Assembly: GCA_050633785.1 (NCBI GenBank)
Contig: JBOEHE010000024.1
Location: forward strand, 62,001-126,000
Length of the DNA stretch: 64,000 nt
Source of the DNA: CALKZN01 sp050633785
GTDB lineage: Bacteria; Pseudomonadota; Gammaproteobacteria; Arenicellales; Arenicellaceae
Direction of reading: 5' to 3'
Position numbers and translations under genes: made by a program. The notes beneath the pieces are model-generated. The model saw only the letters and a program-made list of their open reading frames with translations, was not told the DNA's origin and did no database searches. Numbering within the stretch: position 1 is the first letter of the stretch; every line of letters starts with the position of its first letter. Of the stretch, positions 7,881-16,146 are shown in pieces.

Positions 7881-9194
7881 TTAAGGCTGTATACGTTTTG
7901 CCCATTGTTGTGCGTTAAGAATCACTGCTTGCTGGTCCATATCTTTGAGTTGATGATGTTCAACAAGGTGCTGGCCAGCTACCCAGACATCGGATACCTG
8001 CTGGCGGTTGGCGCTATAAACTAATTGTGCAACTGGGTCATAGACGGGTTGTGTGCTCACATGGTTCAGATCAATGGCAATCATGTCGGCTTGCTTGCCG
8101 ATTTTCAATGATCCGGTGACTTCTTCCAGGCCTAATGCTTTGGCGCCATTGATTGTGGCCATTTCTATTGCCGTATGTGCTGGTAGTGCTGTTGAGCTAT
8201 CAGCGACAGCCTTGGCTAACAAAGCGGCGGTTTGCATTTCACTGAACATATCAAGGTCATTGTTGCTGGCAGCACCGTCTGTGCCTAAGGCAACGTTGAC
8301 ACCTGCTTTGAGTAATTTACCCACCGGACAAAAACCACTGTTGAGCTTTAAATTGGATTCAGGGCAATGCACGACATTCACCCCTTGAGTAGCGATGTCT
8401 GAAATTTCATCATCAGTCAGATCTGTCATATGCACTGCCAGCAAACGAGGACTGGCCAAGCCAAGCTCCTGCAGGCGTTGCAGTGGTCGCATTCCCAGCA
8501 TGTTGCTGGATTCCTGAGTCTCGTGTGTTGTTTCGTGCAGGTGGATGTGTACTGGAACCATTAACTCATCGGCCAGAATGCGTGCACGTGTTAAGTTGTC
8601 GTCTGATACTGTGTAGGGTGCATGTGGTGCTAATGCTGTGGTTACCAGTGGCAGTTGCTTGCATTGATCATGGACATCGGTTCCTTTGCGGAAATAGTCG
8701 TCACTGTCCTTAGCCCAGGCACTGGGAAAATCGATAACAATCATTCCGACAACAGCGCGCATGCCACATTGTTGTGCTTTTTGTGCAACAACATCTGGAA
8801 AGAAGTACATATCATTGAAGCAGGTGGTACCACCTAATAGCATTTCAGCGATAGCCAGTTGAGTTCCGTCACCAACAAATTCTTCGCTCATATGTTCTGC
8901 TTCGACCGGCCATATGTGGTTGTTCAGCCAATCCATCAGTGGGATATCGTCGGCAATACCGCGTAATAAACTCATTGCTGCATGCGTGTGTGAATTTATT
9001 AAACCGGGCATTAATACGTGGTTGGGGCGCTTGATAAGCTCAGCTTTTGGATAGCTGACACTGATGTGTTCAATCGGTAGGATATCGATGATTTTATCGT
9101 TTTCGATGACCACGCAGTGGTTTTCTAAAATGGTGTTGGCGGGTTCAACGGGAATGACCCAGCGACCGGCAATGATGGTGGTTTTACTATTCAT
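7881..9194 (-). CDS. mtaD: 5-methylthioadenosine/S-adenosylhomocysteine deaminase (TRZ/ATZ amidohydrolase)
   Basis: Zinc amidohydrolase, 437 aa. Metal ligands are visible as NSHTHAAM (about residue 66), HIHLHETTHE (about 218), HMTD (about 253), and GTDGAASNNDLDM (about 305, catalytic Asp). LLRGIADDIPLMDWL is the signature of the MTA/SAH deaminase branch. It feeds methylthioadenosine into salvage as methylthioinosine, and in Pseudomonas the orthologue is also next to ubiG. No mtnA follows here. First gene of the mtaD-ubiG-mupP operon, divergent from the epimerase gene across about 200 bp. Confidence 0.88.
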   Translation of the reverse strand: MNSKTTIIAGRWVIPVEPANTILENHCVVIENDKIIDILPIEHISVSYPKAELIKRPNHVLMPGLINSHTHAAMSLLRGIADDIPLMDWLNNHIWPVEAEHMSEEFVGDGTQLAIAEMLLGGTTCFNDMYFFPDVVAQKAQQCGMRAVVGMIVIDFPSAWAKDSDDYFRKGTDVHDQCKQLPLVTTALAPHAPYTVSDDNLTRARILADELMVPVHIHLHETTHETQESSNMLGMRPLQRLQELGLASPRLLAVHMTDLTDDEISDIATQGVNVVHCPESNLKLNSGFCPVGKLLKAGVNVALGTDGAASNNDLDMFSEMQTAALLAKAVADSSTALPAHTAIEMATINGAKALGLEEVTGSLKIGKQADMIAIDLNHVSTQPVYDPVAQLVYSANRQQVSDVWVAGQHLVEHHQLKDMDQQAVILNAQQWAKRIQP

Positions 9195-9299
9195 AAGCGG
9201 AACATAAAGTGGTCTGGGTTGAAGTACAAGAGGTATTGTAAAAAATTGATGAACTTTATACTCTGATCTGGTTGAAGCTGGTACATTTTACCTTTAGTA

Positions 9300-9322
9300 T
9301 CGCTGTCGACAGTGATTTTTTT
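9300..9322 (+). terminator. Short terminator-like hairpin in the mtaD/epimerase intergenic region
   Basis: 6-bp stem TCGCTG/CAGTGA (one G-T pair) with a TCGA loop (9300-9315), followed by seven T residues (9316-9322). It reads in the direction of the epimerase gene and sits 74 bp before its ATG. There is no plus-strand gene upstream for kilobases, so it may act as a leader attenuator or be fortuitous. Confidence 0.4.
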
Positions 9323-9395
9323 GAGACTGTCGGTTTCTAAATGCTACAACATTAGTGTGAATGTTATAACAGCGAGTTCAGTGGAATAATTGATT

Positions 9396-10361
9396 ATGAA
9401 TATTTTGGTAACTGGAGCAGCCGGTTTTATTGGTGCTGCACTGGCCGAGCGTTTGTTGGCTAATGGCCACAAGGTTGTGGGTATAGACAATTTGAATGAT
9501 TACTACGATGTATCGCTCAAACGTGATCGCTTGGCCCAAATTCCCACCGAACAATTTTCGTTTGTTGAGATGGACTTATGTGAGCGCGAGGCTATGGACA
9601 GTCTATTTGCAGAGCAACAGTTTGATGTGGTTGTGAATCTGGCTGCTCAGGCTGGGGTGCGCTATTCGCTGGAAAACCCACAAGCTTATATTGATTCGAA
9701 TCTCGTTGGCTTTGGCAATATTCTTGAGGGCTGTCGTAACCATAATCAACCGCACTTGGTCTATGCCTCGTCGAGTTCTGTCTACGGGACTAACAAAAAT
9801 TTCCCGTTTAAAGAGGATGACAGGGTGGATCATCCTGTGTCCTTATACGCTGCGACTAAGAAAGCGAATGAATTAATGGCGCATAGCTACGTTGATTTGT
9901 ACGGCCTGCGCTGCACGGGTTTGCGTTTCTTTACGGTCTATGGACCGTGGGGGCGTCCTGATATGGCGCCATTCAGGTTTGCTTTGCGAATGCTTAAGGG
10001 AGATCCTATTCCGGTTTATAATGAAGGGAATATGCTGCGCGATTTTACCTATATCGATGATATTATCGAGGGTGTTACTCGCATTGCTCAAAGTCAGAGT
10101 GCGCCGGATGGTGATTTGTTTTCCCTATACAATATTGGGCGTGGCGAGCCTATTGAATTGATGCGCTTTATTGAAGTTCTTGCTGATCAACTTGAGGTTA
10201 AGCCGGACCTTAATTTGTTGCCAATGCAAGATGGTGATGTACCAAGAACAGGTGCTGATACCAGTCAATTGCAGCGTGATTATGGCTATCAGCCGGTTGT
10301 GTCTGTTGAAGAAGGGGTGTCACGCTTTGCGGCCTGGTATCGATCTTATTATAATTTGTAA
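9396..10361 (+). CDS. NAD-dependent UDP-glucuronate 4-epimerase-type protein
   Basis: Extended short-chain dehydrogenase that interconverts nucleotide sugars, most like UDP-glucuronate 4-epimerases (CapI/LspL group). The Rossmann loop GAAGFIG is at residues about 7-13, NLNDYYDVSLKRDRL follows the first strands as in CapI-type enzymes, the substrate region reads VYASSSSVYG, and the catalytic pair is in LYAATKKANE. FFTVYGPWGRPDMA is also typical. ATG 9396 is preferred over the in-frame TTG 9390. Product would be UDP-galacturonate for surface glycans. It starts the plus-strand run epimerase, PHP-like protein, creD, and is far from the other glycan genes at 57-64 kb. Confidence 0.85.
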   Translation: MNILVTGAAGFIGAALAERLLANGHKVVGIDNLNDYYDVSLKRDRLAQIPTEQFSFVEMDLCEREAMDSLFAEQQFDVVVNLAAQAGVRYSLENPQAYIDSNLVGFGNILEGCRNHNQPHLVYASSSSVYGTNKNFPFKEDDRVDHPVSLYAATKKANELMAHSYVDLYGLRCTGLRFFTVYGPWGRPDMAPFRFALRMLKGDPIPVYNEGNMLRDFTYIDDIIEGVTRIAQSQSAPDGDLFSLYNIGRGEPIELMRFIEVLADQLEVKPDLNLLPMQDGDVPRTGADTSQLQRDYGYQPVVSVEEGVSRFAAWYRSYYNL

Positions 10362-10394
10362 AGCTGGAAGCTGAAACTGCGAGTGTACTGACTA

Positions 10395-11171
10395 ATGATT
10401 ATTGCTTGTGATACCCATGTTCATTGTTATCGATTTGGTCGTTTGGGTGAGTTGTTGGATAATGCCCTGATAAATTTTGACCGTTATGCCAGTGATGCAA
10501 CTCACCGCGTGTTGTTTTTTACCGATGGACAAACTGATAAAACCTGGCCCAGGCTGATGGAATTGATGGATGGTAAACAAGCGGTAACCATGCCTGGTGG
10601 GTGGAAAGTCCAGCGTGGTGAGGCAAATGGTTTCTTGTCAGCTCGCAAAGATGAAGAAATGATTTATCTGGCTCCGGCACGACAGTTGAACAGCGCTGAG
10701 CGAATTGAATTCCTTGTTCTTGGGTGTCGTGATAATGCACCTGATGGAGCAACAGCTAAGCATATATTGTCAGAGTATGCGCATGATTATGTGGTTATTT
10801 CCCCGTGGGGTGTTGGTAAATGGCTGGGGGAACGAGGCAAAATATTGTCTGATTTGATCGTGCAAAAGCCTAAGGATTGGTTCTTGGGAGACAACGGCGG
10901 ACGTCCAGCCATTTGGGTGGGAATTTCTCAATGCAAGTTGGCACGTGAACATGGCATGGCTATTTTTAATGGTTCTGACCCTTTACCTATTGATGGGGAG
11001 CTGTCTCGGATTGCTGCCTATGGTATTCGTGCGGAAATTGAATTACCTGAGTTTACTTTGTCTGATTTGCTGTTGAGTATGAAGTTGTCCCCTCAGCGCT
11101 GGCATAACTTTGGTAAGGCATTGGGGCTATTCCGCTTTATTAAAGGGCGTATTGCAATGGCGCGGCGCTGA
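10395..11171 (+). CDS. Uncharacterised protein with PHP-like metal-binding signatures
   Basis: 258 aa; not assigned to a named family. The N-terminus contains DTHVHCY (residues 6-12), matching the first D-x-H-x-H metal motif of PHP-superfamily phosphoesterases and amidohydrolases. Later segments GDNGGRPAIW (about residue 164) and FNGSDPLP (about 191) sit where PHP proteins carry further metal ligands and the closing GSD motif. No signal peptide or membrane helix. It begins 33 bp after the UDP-glucuronate epimerase gene and is probably co-transcribed, which suggests a role in nucleotide-sugar or glycan metabolism. The enzymatic function is inference and the middle motifs are diverged. Confidence 0.6.
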   Translation: MIIACDTHVHCYRFGRLGELLDNALINFDRYASDATHRVLFFTDGQTDKTWPRLMELMDGKQAVTMPGGWKVQRGEANGFLSARKDEEMIYLAPARQLNSAERIEFLVLGCRDNAPDGATAKHILSEYAHDYVVISPWGVGKWLGERGKILSDLIVQKPKDWFLGDNGGRPAIWVGISQCKLAREHGMAIFNGSDPLPIDGELSRIAAYGIRAEIELPEFTLSDLLLSMKLSPQRWHNFGKALGLFRFIKGRIAMARR

Positions 11172-11276
11172 ACTTCGAACGTGCCAAACCACACCATATT
11201 CACACACAAGCTTCAAGAGAACCTCATATAGATTGCGTATCGTACTGAGCATTGATAATTCATGCACAGGTGATAT

Positions 11277-12620
11277 ATGCGATCGCGACTTTTCCTTAAA
11301 CTGGCAGTGATCACGGCATTAACCGTTGGTTTGCTGTTGCCATTGATTTTTGTTGGTCATAAAGTGACTGAGCGTAGTGCTTATGCACAGCAAGCCAAAC
11401 AGGAGGTTGCCAAAGGATGGGCCGACCCGCAAACAGTGTTGCCTCCGATATTATTGCTGACTTATGAGGATAGAGTAGAGAGGCAGAATATGGGAGATGC
11501 GGCGATTGCTGCAGCAACGTATTATACAGAAGTGCAATTGGCCGATGCTGTGTCGGTTGTTGCAAACGTCGATATGCAGCGGCGTTATAAAGGAATTTAC
11601 AGTGTGCCAGTTTATACCAGTGATGTGTCTATCAAAGGAAAGTTTCCTGCCTTGAAAAAACAGCCGATACGCGCTGAGTTAGTGTTTTCTCTTAATGATA
11701 TCCGTGGTTTGCAAGGTCAACAGGTGCTTGAGTGGCAGGGCAAGAAATATCAGTTTGATGTGACCAATGAACATCGCTTTTTGCGCAATAACTTGCAGGT
11801 TGAATTGGATTTGAGGCAAGGCGAGGGATACTCTTTTTCTCTACAGACAGTGCTGCGAGGCGTTGATTCTCTGGCGGTTGTTCCTGCGGCAAAAGATTTT
11901 GATTTTACTTTGCAATCGAAGTGGCCACACCCTTCTTTTGTTGGGCAGTTTTTACCGGCCGATAGGGATGTCAGTACAGAGGGTTTTACAGCGACGTGGA
12001 ATGTGTCGCATTTTTCCACAGGTATAGGTTCAGTTTTGGAGCAGTGCCTCAAGCGTAAGTGTGCAGTGGCAGACTATCAGTCTGAGGCCTTGCAGGCGGA
12101 GTTTGTTGAGCCAATTAATATTTACCAGTTGACCGACCGTTCTTTGAAATACGGGGTGTTATTTATTGCCTTGAGTTTTATGGTGTTTTTCTTGTTCGAA
12201 TGTTTGAAAGGAATAGTGATGCACCCAATGCAGTATGGGATGGTCGGTTTGGCCCTGGCCGTATTTTATTTGTTGCTGATATCTTTGTCCGAACACCTCG
12301 CCTTTGGTGTCGCATATCTTCTTGCTATGTTAGCTTGCATGTCATTAATTTATAGCTACCTTTCCAGTGTGATAGGCAATAGGATGTATGTCTTTGGTGT
12401 GGTTACCGTGTTAAGTGGTTTATATGGTTTGCTGTATGCGATCCTTCAGTCTGAAGATTATGCATTGTTGACTGGATCAACTTTGGTGTTTGTTGTATTG
12501 GCCGCATTGATGTTGCTGACACGCAAGGTCGACTGGTATGATCTATCAAAACAAATGGATTTTACTGTTAATCGTCGAGTTGTTTCTGAACAAGTAGTTA
12601 CTGATAAAGGGGATGGGTAA
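11277..12620 (+). CDS. creD: CreD-family inner membrane protein
   Basis: 447-aa inner membrane protein of the CreD family, linked in enterics to colicin E2 tolerance and to CreBC/beta-lactamase regulons. One N-terminal helix (residues about 7-27) leads into a large periplasmic domain (about 30-285), followed by five to six hydrophobic segments from about 290 to 415. The conserved core KYGVLFIALSFMVFFLFE, HPMQYGMVGLALAVFYLLL and LSEHLAFG closely follows E. coli CreD. No creBC two-component genes lie nearby. It overlaps the following gene by one base (TAATG), indicating translational coupling. Confidence 0.9.
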   Translation: MRSRLFLKLAVITALTVGLLLPLIFVGHKVTERSAYAQQAKQEVAKGWADPQTVLPPILLLTYEDRVERQNMGDAAIAAATYYTEVQLADAVSVVANVDMQRRYKGIYSVPVYTSDVSIKGKFPALKKQPIRAELVFSLNDIRGLQGQQVLEWQGKKYQFDVTNEHRFLRNNLQVELDLRQGEGYSFSLQTVLRGVDSLAVVPAAKDFDFTLQSKWPHPSFVGQFLPADRDVSTEGFTATWNVSHFSTGIGSVLEQCLKRKCAVADYQSEALQAEFVEPINIYQLTDRSLKYGVLFIALSFMVFFLFECLKGIVMHPMQYGMVGLALAVFYLLLISLSEHLAFGVAYLLAMLACMSLIYSYLSSVIGNRMYVFGVVTVLSGLYGLLYAILQSEDYALLTGSTLVFVVLAALMLLTRKVDWYDLSKQMDFTVNRRVVSEQVVTDKGDG

Positions 12621-13156
12621 TGAGTGTGTTTGCTAAGGTGAGTCGGTGGCTTGCAGCTAATGATGATGCAACTGTAAAAAATATCTACCAATTCTGGTGT
12701 GTGGTCGTTTTGTTGAATGCCGCAGTGGGTTTGTTTTTCAGCTTTATTGAGTACTACAGCCACCTGCCAGCGGTATTTGGAATTATTGCAGGAGTTTTAA
12801 CCTGCGTAGTTCTGTATGCTCAATTGGATATTTTTCTGCTTAAATCGGGCTATGTAGTTTTGTCCAGGCAAGTACGTGTAAGCGCATGTTTGCGTATGTT
12901 TGTGCAGTTGATGCCGTTTGTCGACATAGCGATTGGTGCTTTGGCTCTGGGAGGGGCGAAAGCTGTGTTGGAGGTTCTGCAGTTAGTGTTGGGTGAAATG
13001 GCTGCTGTAGACAATCCGTTCGATATCCATAAAAATAGCCAACAAGCTGGGTTTCTGTTTATTTATGTGACGACATTATTGCATGCGTTTATTGCTTCTT
13101 TAATTGTTGTTTGTCTGGTTTTTCTTGGTCGCTTTATTGCTTTTATTCGGCGCTAA
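12620..13156 (+). CDS. Uncharacterised four-helix membrane protein coupled to creD
   Basis: 178 aa, no recognised family. Four probable membrane segments: residues about 27-47, 52-75, 95-115 and 143-175. A short cytosolic N-terminus precedes the first helix and a loop around residues 115-140 (LGEMAAVDNPFDIHKNSQ) is the only long hydrophilic stretch. The start codon overlaps the creD stop by one base, so the two are translationally coupled and may work together. It is followed by about 200 bp before gyrA that carries the gyrA promoter. Function unknown. Confidence 0.72.
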   Translation: MSVFAKVSRWLAANDDATVKNIYQFWCVVVLLNAAVGLFFSFIEYYSHLPAVFGIIAGVLTCVVLYAQLDIFLLKSGYVVLSRQVRVSACLRMFVQLMPFVDIAIGALALGGAKAVLEVLQLVLGEMAAVDNPFDIHKNSQQAGFLFIYVTTLLHAFIASLIVVCLVFLGRFIAFIRR

Positions 13157-13264
13157 GCTGTAGTGCATCTATTGATTTGTGGGGAGTGTCTGGTGTTTGT
13201 GGTTTTGTCAGCGCTCTGAGCTGGTTTGCTGTGTTTAATTTAGTTCCTAACAGGAGCTGGCTTA

Positions 13265-13273
13265 TGTTATAAT
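13265..13273 (+). promoter_or_regulatory. Extended -10 promoter of gyrA
   Basis: TGTTATAAT (13265-13273) is a TGn extended -10 element with a consensus TATAAT. No good -35 hexamer lies at the correct distance, as is usual for extended -10 promoters. Transcription would start near 13280, giving a leader of about 73 nt before the gyrA ATG. Confidence 0.6.
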
Positions 13274-13352
13274 TCGCGGTTACTTTGATAGCCCATTTCT
13301 TATAATTTTTTATAACGATTTATAACCGTCCATAACAGAAAGTCCAGCGAAA

Positions 13353-15998
13353 ATGTCAGATACGCCAGATCAGTTTGCCAAAGAAACCATCCCCGCCAGT
13401 TTAGAACAGGAAATGCGACAATCCTATTTGGATTATGCCATGAGTGTTATTGTCGGGCGCGCCTTGCCTGATGTGCGAGATGGCTTGAAACCCGTGCACC
13501 GTCGTGTGTTGTTTGCGATGTCGCAACTTAACAATGACTGGAATAAGGCCTATAAAAAATCGGCGCGTGTTGTCGGTGACGTGATTGGTAAATACCATCC
13601 GCATGGCGATACGGCGGTTTACGATACTATCGTTCGTATGGCGCAGGATTTTTCATTGCGCTATCCGTTGGTCGATGGACAGGGTAACTTTGGCTCCGTT
13701 GATGGTGATTCACCGGCGGCGATGCGTTATACCGAAATCAGATTGTCAAAAATTGCTCATGAATTGTTGGCTGATATTGAAAAGAATACAGTCGATTTTG
13801 GGCCAAACTATGACGAAAGCGAGATGCAGCCGCTGGTGCTGCCAACGCGAATTCCCAGCTTGCTGATCAATGGTTCTTCGGGCATTGCTGTCGGCATGGC
13901 CACCAATATAGCCCCGCACAACCTGACCGAAGTGGTCAACGGCTGTATTGCCTTGATTGATAATGAAGACATCACAATTGATGAGTTGATGGAATATATT
14001 CCTGGACCAGATTTCCCGACAGCGGGATTTATCAATGGTAATAAGGGAATTCACGATGCTTATAAAACGGGACGAGGTAAAATCTATATGCGCTCTCGTA
14101 CGCATATAGAAACCAATGATGATAATGGTAAGCAAAGCATTATTGTCACCGAATTGCCTTATATGGTGAATAAGGCCCGCCTGTTGGAAAAGATTGCAGA
14201 ACTGGTTAAGTCTAAAAAGGTTGAAGGCATTACTAATTTGCGCGATGAGTCTGATAAAGACGGCATGCGCATGGTGGTTGAGCTGCGTCGCGGCGAAGTT
14301 GCTGAAGTTATTTTGAACCAATTGTTTCAGCAAACTCAGTTGCAGACGGTGTTTGGTATAAATACCGTTGCCTTGATCAACAACCAGCCACGCATTTTTA
14401 ATCTTAAGGAATTACTGCAGGAGTTTATCCGTCATCGCTGTGAGGTGGTGACCAGACGCAGTATCTTTGAATTGAAAAAAGCGCGTAACAGAGCGCATGT
14501 GTTGGAAGGTTTAGCGATTGCGATTGCCAACATTGATGACATGATTGCTCTGATCAAGGACTCAGCAAATCCGGCTGAAGCAAAAGAACGCATGCTGGCT
14601 CAAGTATGGAAGTCTGAACAAGTCAGTGCCATGATTGAACGGGCTGGTTCTGTTTCGTGTCTGCCAGATGATATGGATAAATCAATCTATGGCTTGCTGA
14701 CCGATGGCTATCATTTGTCAGAGGTGCAGGCTCAAGCCATTCTGGACTTACGTTTGCATCGTTTGACCGGTCTGGAACAGGAAAAAATTCATACCGAATA
14801 TGAAGAAGTATTGCAGCGTATTGCTGAGCTGATTGAGATTCTGGAAAATACAGATCGTTTGATGGCTGTCATTCGTGAAGAGCTGGTCGCTATTCTTGAT
14901 GAGTATGGTGATGTGCGTCGCACTGAGATTATTGAAGCGAAATTAGACCTGACCATGGAAGATATGATCGCCGAAGAGGATATGGTGGTGACATTATCCC
15001 ATGAAGGCTATGCCAAATCTCAGCCCTTGGCTGATTATCAGGCTCAGCGTCGTGGTGGCAAAGGCAAGAGTGCGACTAAGACCAAGGATGCTGATTTCGT
15101 TGAACGTTTATTTGTTGCCAATAGTCACGATATGGTGTTGTGCTTTTCCAGTAAAGGCAAAGTGTATTGGATGAAAGTATTTGAGTTGCCACAAGCTGGA
15201 CGAAATGCCAAAGGTAAGCCATTGGTTAATTTGTTGCCGCTGGATGCCGATGAAATGATCACGGCTGTTTTGCCGGTTAAGAGTTTTGAAGATGGTAAGT
15301 ATGTCTTCATGGCGACCAGTGATGGCACTGTTAAGAAAACTTCTCTGGAAAACTTTTCACGCCCAAGGGCCAACGGCATTATTGCGGTTGATCTGGTTGA
15401 TGGTAATCAGTTGGTGGGTGTGGGTTTGACGGATGGTGAGCAGGATATCATGTTATTCAGCACCTCCGGTAAAGCCATTCGTTTCTGCGAAAATGATGTG
15501 CGTGAAATGGGCAGAACTGCCCGCGGCGTTAGAGGGATAAAAATGCCTGAAGGTTTTGCTGTAAATTCCATGATTATTACCGATAAAGAGGCTGACGTAT
15601 CTATTTTGACAGCGACTGAAATGGGCTATGGTAAACGTACTGCTTTGAGCGATTATTCGCGTCAAGGCCGTGGTGGCCAGGGCACTATTTCTATTCAGGT
15701 AACGGAGCGCAATGGTCAGTCTGTTGGGGCAATTCTTGTCACAGAAGAAGATGAGGCTATGTTGATAACTAATGGAGGCACTCTGGTGCGTACTCGAATG
15801 GCTGAGGTGTCTGTTATAGGACGTAATACTCAAGGTGTTCGTCTGATTAATGTCAAAGGTAAAGAGCGCCTGATCAGTGTGGAGAAAGTAGTTGAGTCCG
15901 ATTCTAATGAAGATGATGGCGGCTCTGATGGCGAACCTGATTCGAATAATGATAGTGATTCTGCAACTCAGACAAGCTCGGAGACAGATCCGGAATAG
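13353..15998 (+). CDS. gyrA: DNA gyrase subunit A
   Basis: Breakage-reunion subunit of DNA gyrase, 881 aa (E. coli 875). N-terminal landmarks are YAMSVIVGRALPDVRDGLKP, the quinolone-resistance region YHPHGDTAVYDTIVRMAQ (Thr at the E. coli 83 position, Asp at 87, as in wild-type Pseudomonas), and AAMRYTEIRL with the catalytic Tyr. The C-terminal wrapping domain contains the GyrA box QRRGGKG (about residue 565), which separates it from ParC. The last 30 residues are an acidic D/E/S tail. It is first in a conserved run with serC, pheA, tyrA, aroA, cmk and rpsA. Confidence 0.98.
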   Translation: MSDTPDQFAKETIPASLEQEMRQSYLDYAMSVIVGRALPDVRDGLKPVHRRVLFAMSQLNNDWNKAYKKSARVVGDVIGKYHPHGDTAVYDTIVRMAQDFSLRYPLVDGQGNFGSVDGDSPAAMRYTEIRLSKIAHELLADIEKNTVDFGPNYDESEMQPLVLPTRIPSLLINGSSGIAVGMATNIAPHNLTEVVNGCIALIDNEDITIDELMEYIPGPDFPTAGFINGNKGIHDAYKTGRGKIYMRSRTHIETNDDNGKQSIIVTELPYMVNKARLLEKIAELVKSKKVEGITNLRDESDKDGMRMVVELRRGEVAEVILNQLFQQTQLQTVFGINTVALINNQPRIFNLKELLQEFIRHRCEVVTRRSIFELKKARNRAHVLEGLAIAIANIDDMIALIKDSANPAEAKERMLAQVWKSEQVSAMIERAGSVSCLPDDMDKSIYGLLTDGYHLSEVQAQAILDLRLHRLTGLEQEKIHTEYEEVLQRIAELIEILENTDRLMAVIREELVAILDEYGDVRRTEIIEAKLDLTMEDMIAEEDMVVTLSHEGYAKSQPLADYQAQRRGGKGKSATKTKDADFVERLFVANSHDMVLCFSSKGKVYWMKVFELPQAGRNAKGKPLVNLLPLDADEMITAVLPVKSFEDGKYVFMATSDGTVKKTSLENFSRPRANGIIAVDLVDGNQLVGVGLTDGEQDIMLFSTSGKAIRFCENDVREMGRTARGVRGIKMPEGFAVNSMIITDKEADVSILTATEMGYGKRTALSDYSRQGRGGQGTISIQVTERNGQSVGAILVTEEDEAMLITNGGTLVRTRMAEVSVIGRNTQGVRLINVKGKERLISVEKVVESDSNEDDGGSDGEPDSNNDSDSATQTSSETDPE

Positions 15999-16062
15999 TG
16001 TGGAGTGGACGTTTGATGAGTGATGTCAGACAGTAATCCAAGCATAAGTAACCTGATATGAA

Positions 16063-16111
16063 CCTTATTGACGCCTGTCCAGCTGAGTCAGTTGAATAGA
16101 CGTCAATAAGG
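16063..16111 (+). promoter_or_regulatory. Long-stem hairpin between gyrA and serC
   Basis: A perfect 11-bp inverted repeat CCTTATTGACG / CGTCAATAAGG (16063-16073, 16101-16111) with a 27-nt loop, 36 bp before the serC ATG. A short A-rich stretch and ATTTTT follow, which may allow weak termination; it could also be a processing or regulatory site. No RNA family recognised. Confidence 0.45.
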
Positions 16112-16146
16112 CAAAGAAAGATTTTTAAACTTTTGGAGACTTTATA

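Noticed and set aside
13746..14333. 195-codon minus-strand frame inside gyrA
   Set aside because: Fully antisense to the conserved core of GyrA, with no recognisable domain.
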